NCBI GenBank assembly: GCA_036263655.1
Contig: DATAGP010000056.1
Coordinates: 7,632-71,631 of the forward strand
Length of the DNA: 64,000 nucleotides
Source: Schlegelella_A sp036263655
Lineage (GTDB): Bacteria; Pseudomonadota; Gammaproteobacteria; Burkholderiales; Burkholderiaceae_C
Direction of reading: 5' to 3'
Position numbers and translations under genes: made by a program
The notes under the pieces: model-generated
The model's database searches: none
What the model saw: the letters and a program-made list of their open reading frames with translations, nothing else
Told to the model about the DNA's origin: nothing
Shown here: positions 62,554 to 64,000 of the stretch, in pieces
How positions within the stretch are numbered: the first letter of the stretch is position 1
Layout of the letters: each line of letters starts with the position of its first letter

Positions 62554-64000
62554 TCATGCGGGCACGCCGAGGCCGGCGAAGTGCACCACCCACTCGCGCG
62601 CCGGATCGACGCCCACCAGGCGCGCCGCTTCGTCGTCGTAGAACGCACCGACGGCGCAGACGCCGAGACCGCGCGCGCCTGCCTCGAGGTAGATGCGCTC
62701 GCCAGCGAGTCCGGCTTCGAGAAACGCGTGGCGATAGCCGCGTGCGGCGCCGAGCGGGTCGGCCGCGAACGCGGCACGGTCGATCGACAGCACGAGGGCG
62801 ACCGCGGCGTCGCCGATCACGTCCTGGTCGAGGGCCGCCGCCCGCGCGGCGTCGCGCAGGTCGGCGCCGACACGGCGCGGCAGCAGCGCATGGCGGACCG
62901 GCTCGTAACGGTACGAGCCCGGCGCCAGCGCCTCCACGCCATGCACCACGACGTCGATGCGCAGTGCCGGGGACCACACCGGCCGCGGCCCGCTCATCCG
63001 TGCGAGCACCGCGGCGAGGTCCTGGCGCGGCAGCGGCGTGCGCGCGAAGCGGCGCATCGAGCGCCGGCGCGCGATCACCTGCAGCACGTCGGCACGCGTC
63101 GGATCGGCGCGCGGCAGCACGATCGCGTCGACCGGCAGATCGGCTGACGGCGACGCCGTGGGCGGGATGGCCGCGCGGCCAGGCACCGACGACTGCAGCG
63201 AGGTGGCGGCATGGACGGCCGCCGTCACGCCGAGCGGGGCGCTGTTCTCGCCGACGAGGTCGGGGGCCTGCCAGCGCGGGACGGCCGGCTGGGTCGGCGG
63301 TCGCTCTGGGCGGCCGCCGGTGTCCGGATCCGCGTGCAGCGCGCCGATGGCGAGCACGCCTTCCTCCGCAGCGTCGATGCCGAGCGCGCCGGCGGTCCTC
63401 GCCTCGTCGAAAGCGGCCAGGAAGCGGACGTCGACGCCCACGGCGGCGCCGGCCGCGCGCAGGTTCTCGAGCGCATGGCCCAGGTCGGCGAGCACGTAGC
63501 GATAGGTCCGGTCGCGGTACTTGTGACCGGTGCGCCGGAAGACGCCCGTGGCCACGACGAGCGCTGCCGCGTCCGGTGACGATGCCTCGTCGCCCGCTCC
63601 TGCTCCCGCCGCATCGCCGACCGCATCGCCGATGCGTTCGAGCGCGTGCCCGTCGGGGTCGTAGTGCCACACGCCGCGGGCCAGACCTGGAACGGCGCTC
63701 GCCACCACGTACAGCTCCGCCGGGAACAGCGCGCCCGAGGACGGCGATGTTCGCAGCCGCAGGCCGCTCCGCACCTCGCTCACGCCGTTGGCGTGCCAGA
63801 GCACGGTCCCGAGCGTGGCCACGCCGAAAGCGCGGCCGACCGCCGACGTCGCCGGCGGCAGCGCGATGCGCTGCGCCCCCGGGTAGCGCTTGAAAGGCGG
63901 CGTCGGATCGCCCCAGTCGACACCCGGCGCGCGCAGGAACACGCCGGCGCGCGAGTGCGAGGAGAAGGCGTGAAAGCGCTCGACCAGGGCGAGCGCGACC
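62554..64000 (-). CDS. SagB/ThcOx-type nitroreductase family protein, truncated by the window edge
   Basis: At least 482 residues; the frame is open to the right edge, so the N-terminus is missing. The visible protein has two nitroreductase-like halves: SSGALFPAELYVVAS and KYRDRTYRYVLADLGHALENL in the first and RRRSMRRFARTPLPRQDL and GYRHAFLEAGLAGERIYLEA in the second. The first half resembles SagB-type FMN oxidases, which make azoles in peptide precursors, but stand-alone tandem members are common in Proteobacteria and no precursor or cyclodehydratase gene is in view. Confidence 0.8.
   Translation of the reverse strand, partial: VALALVERFHAFSSHSRAGVFLRAPGVDWGDPTPPFKRYPGAQRIALPPATSAVGRAFGVATLGTVLWHANGVSEVRSGLRLRTSPSSGALFPAELYVVASAVPGLARGVWHYDPDGHALERIGDAVGDAAGAGAGDEASSPDAAALVVATGVFRRTGHKYRDRTYRYVLADLGHALENLRAAGAAVGVDVRFLAAFDEARTAGALGIDAAEEGVLAIGALHADPDTGGRPERPPTQPAVPRWQAPDLVGENSAPLGVTAAVHAATSLQSSVPGRAAIPPTASPSADLPVDAIVLPRADPTRADVLQVIARRRSMRRFARTPLPRQDLAAVLARMSGPRPVWSPALRIDVVVHGVEALAPGSYRYEPVRHALLPRRVGADLRDAARAAALDQDVIGDAAVALVLSIDRAAFAADPLGAARGYRHAFLEAGLAGERIYLEAGARGLGVCAVGAFYDDEAARLVGVDPAREWVVHFAGLGVPA

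Noticed and set aside
62554..64000. SagB-like gene as part of an azole-peptide cluster
   Set aside because: No precursor peptide, cyclodehydratase or exporter is visible in the window; upstream sequence is cut off.

Overview
The window is GC-rich (about 70%), densely packed and has no RNA genes, CRISPR or intact mobile elements. The gene content fits a high-GC beta-proteobacterium of the order Burkholderiales: a Bug/TctC solute-binding protein, a PhnS2/PhnT2/PhnU2-type aminoethylphosphonate transporter, ABC_sub_bind and dipeptide-type binding proteins, AidB-like acyl-CoA dehydrogenase and stand-alone LigD polymerase. Species cannot be fixed from sequence alone.

The best-defined system is a phosphonate locus at about 3.5-24.7 kb. 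A leftward operon of ten genes (15610 down to 3488), mostly joined by 4-base start/stop overlaps or short gaps, encodes a 2-aminoethylphosphonate (AEP) ABC transporter, the transaminase PhnW, a glutamine-synthetase-like ligase, a dipeptide-type binding protein, an iron-type alcohol dehydrogenase, a gamma-glutamyl hydrolase-like class I amidotransferase, an aldehyde dehydrogenase and a HAD-IB phosphatase. Divergently, a GntR/FCD regulator overlaps phosphonoacetate hydrolase (phnA). After these come a Na/Pi cotransporter with a PhoU-like tail, a PhnZ-like HD oxygenase coupled to a DMT permease, and a dimethylglycine/sarcosine-dehydrogenase-like flavoenzyme followed by a frame-disrupted EamA permease. 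PhnW, an aldehyde dehydrogenase and PhnA can together turn AEP into acetate and phosphate. The ligase, alcohol dehydrogenase, aldehyde dehydrogenase and hydrolase match the known gamma-glutamylation route for ethanolamine. The combination suggests one regulon for scavenging aminoethyl head groups (AEP and ethanolamine or phosphoethanolamine).

The left edge (1-3.5 kb) holds a partial membrane enzyme, a polysaccharide-deacetylase lipoprotein, a beta-propeller protein and a diguanylate cyclase. From 24.7 to 34 kb there are a Nudix hydrolase, two membrane proteins under a divergent TetR regulator with a perfect 11-bp inverted repeat, a 5'-3' exonuclease, SGNH hydrolase, cyclase-family and amidohydrolase secreted proteins, an AidB-like dehydrogenase and an aspartoacylase-family protein. 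Between 34.4 and 39.4 kb lie a zinc-ribbon/adenylate-cyclase/ATPase/TPR protein and a secreted protein of visibly lower GC.

From 39.6 to 45.8 kb come a Bug protein with a fumarylacetoacetase-family enzyme, a probable glycosyltransferase remnant, DoxX, MFS, RraA-like and thioesterase genes. A complete dipeptide-type ABC transporter operon (45.9-51.6 kb) is followed by a hybrid histidine kinase/ABC_sub_bind operon carrying a duplicated 3' gene remnant. The right end has a PQQ-type sugar dehydrogenase, a DUF6351 lipoprotein, PilZ and Ser/Thr kinase genes, a small conserved protein, LigD polymerase and a SagB-type nitroreductase cut by the window edge.
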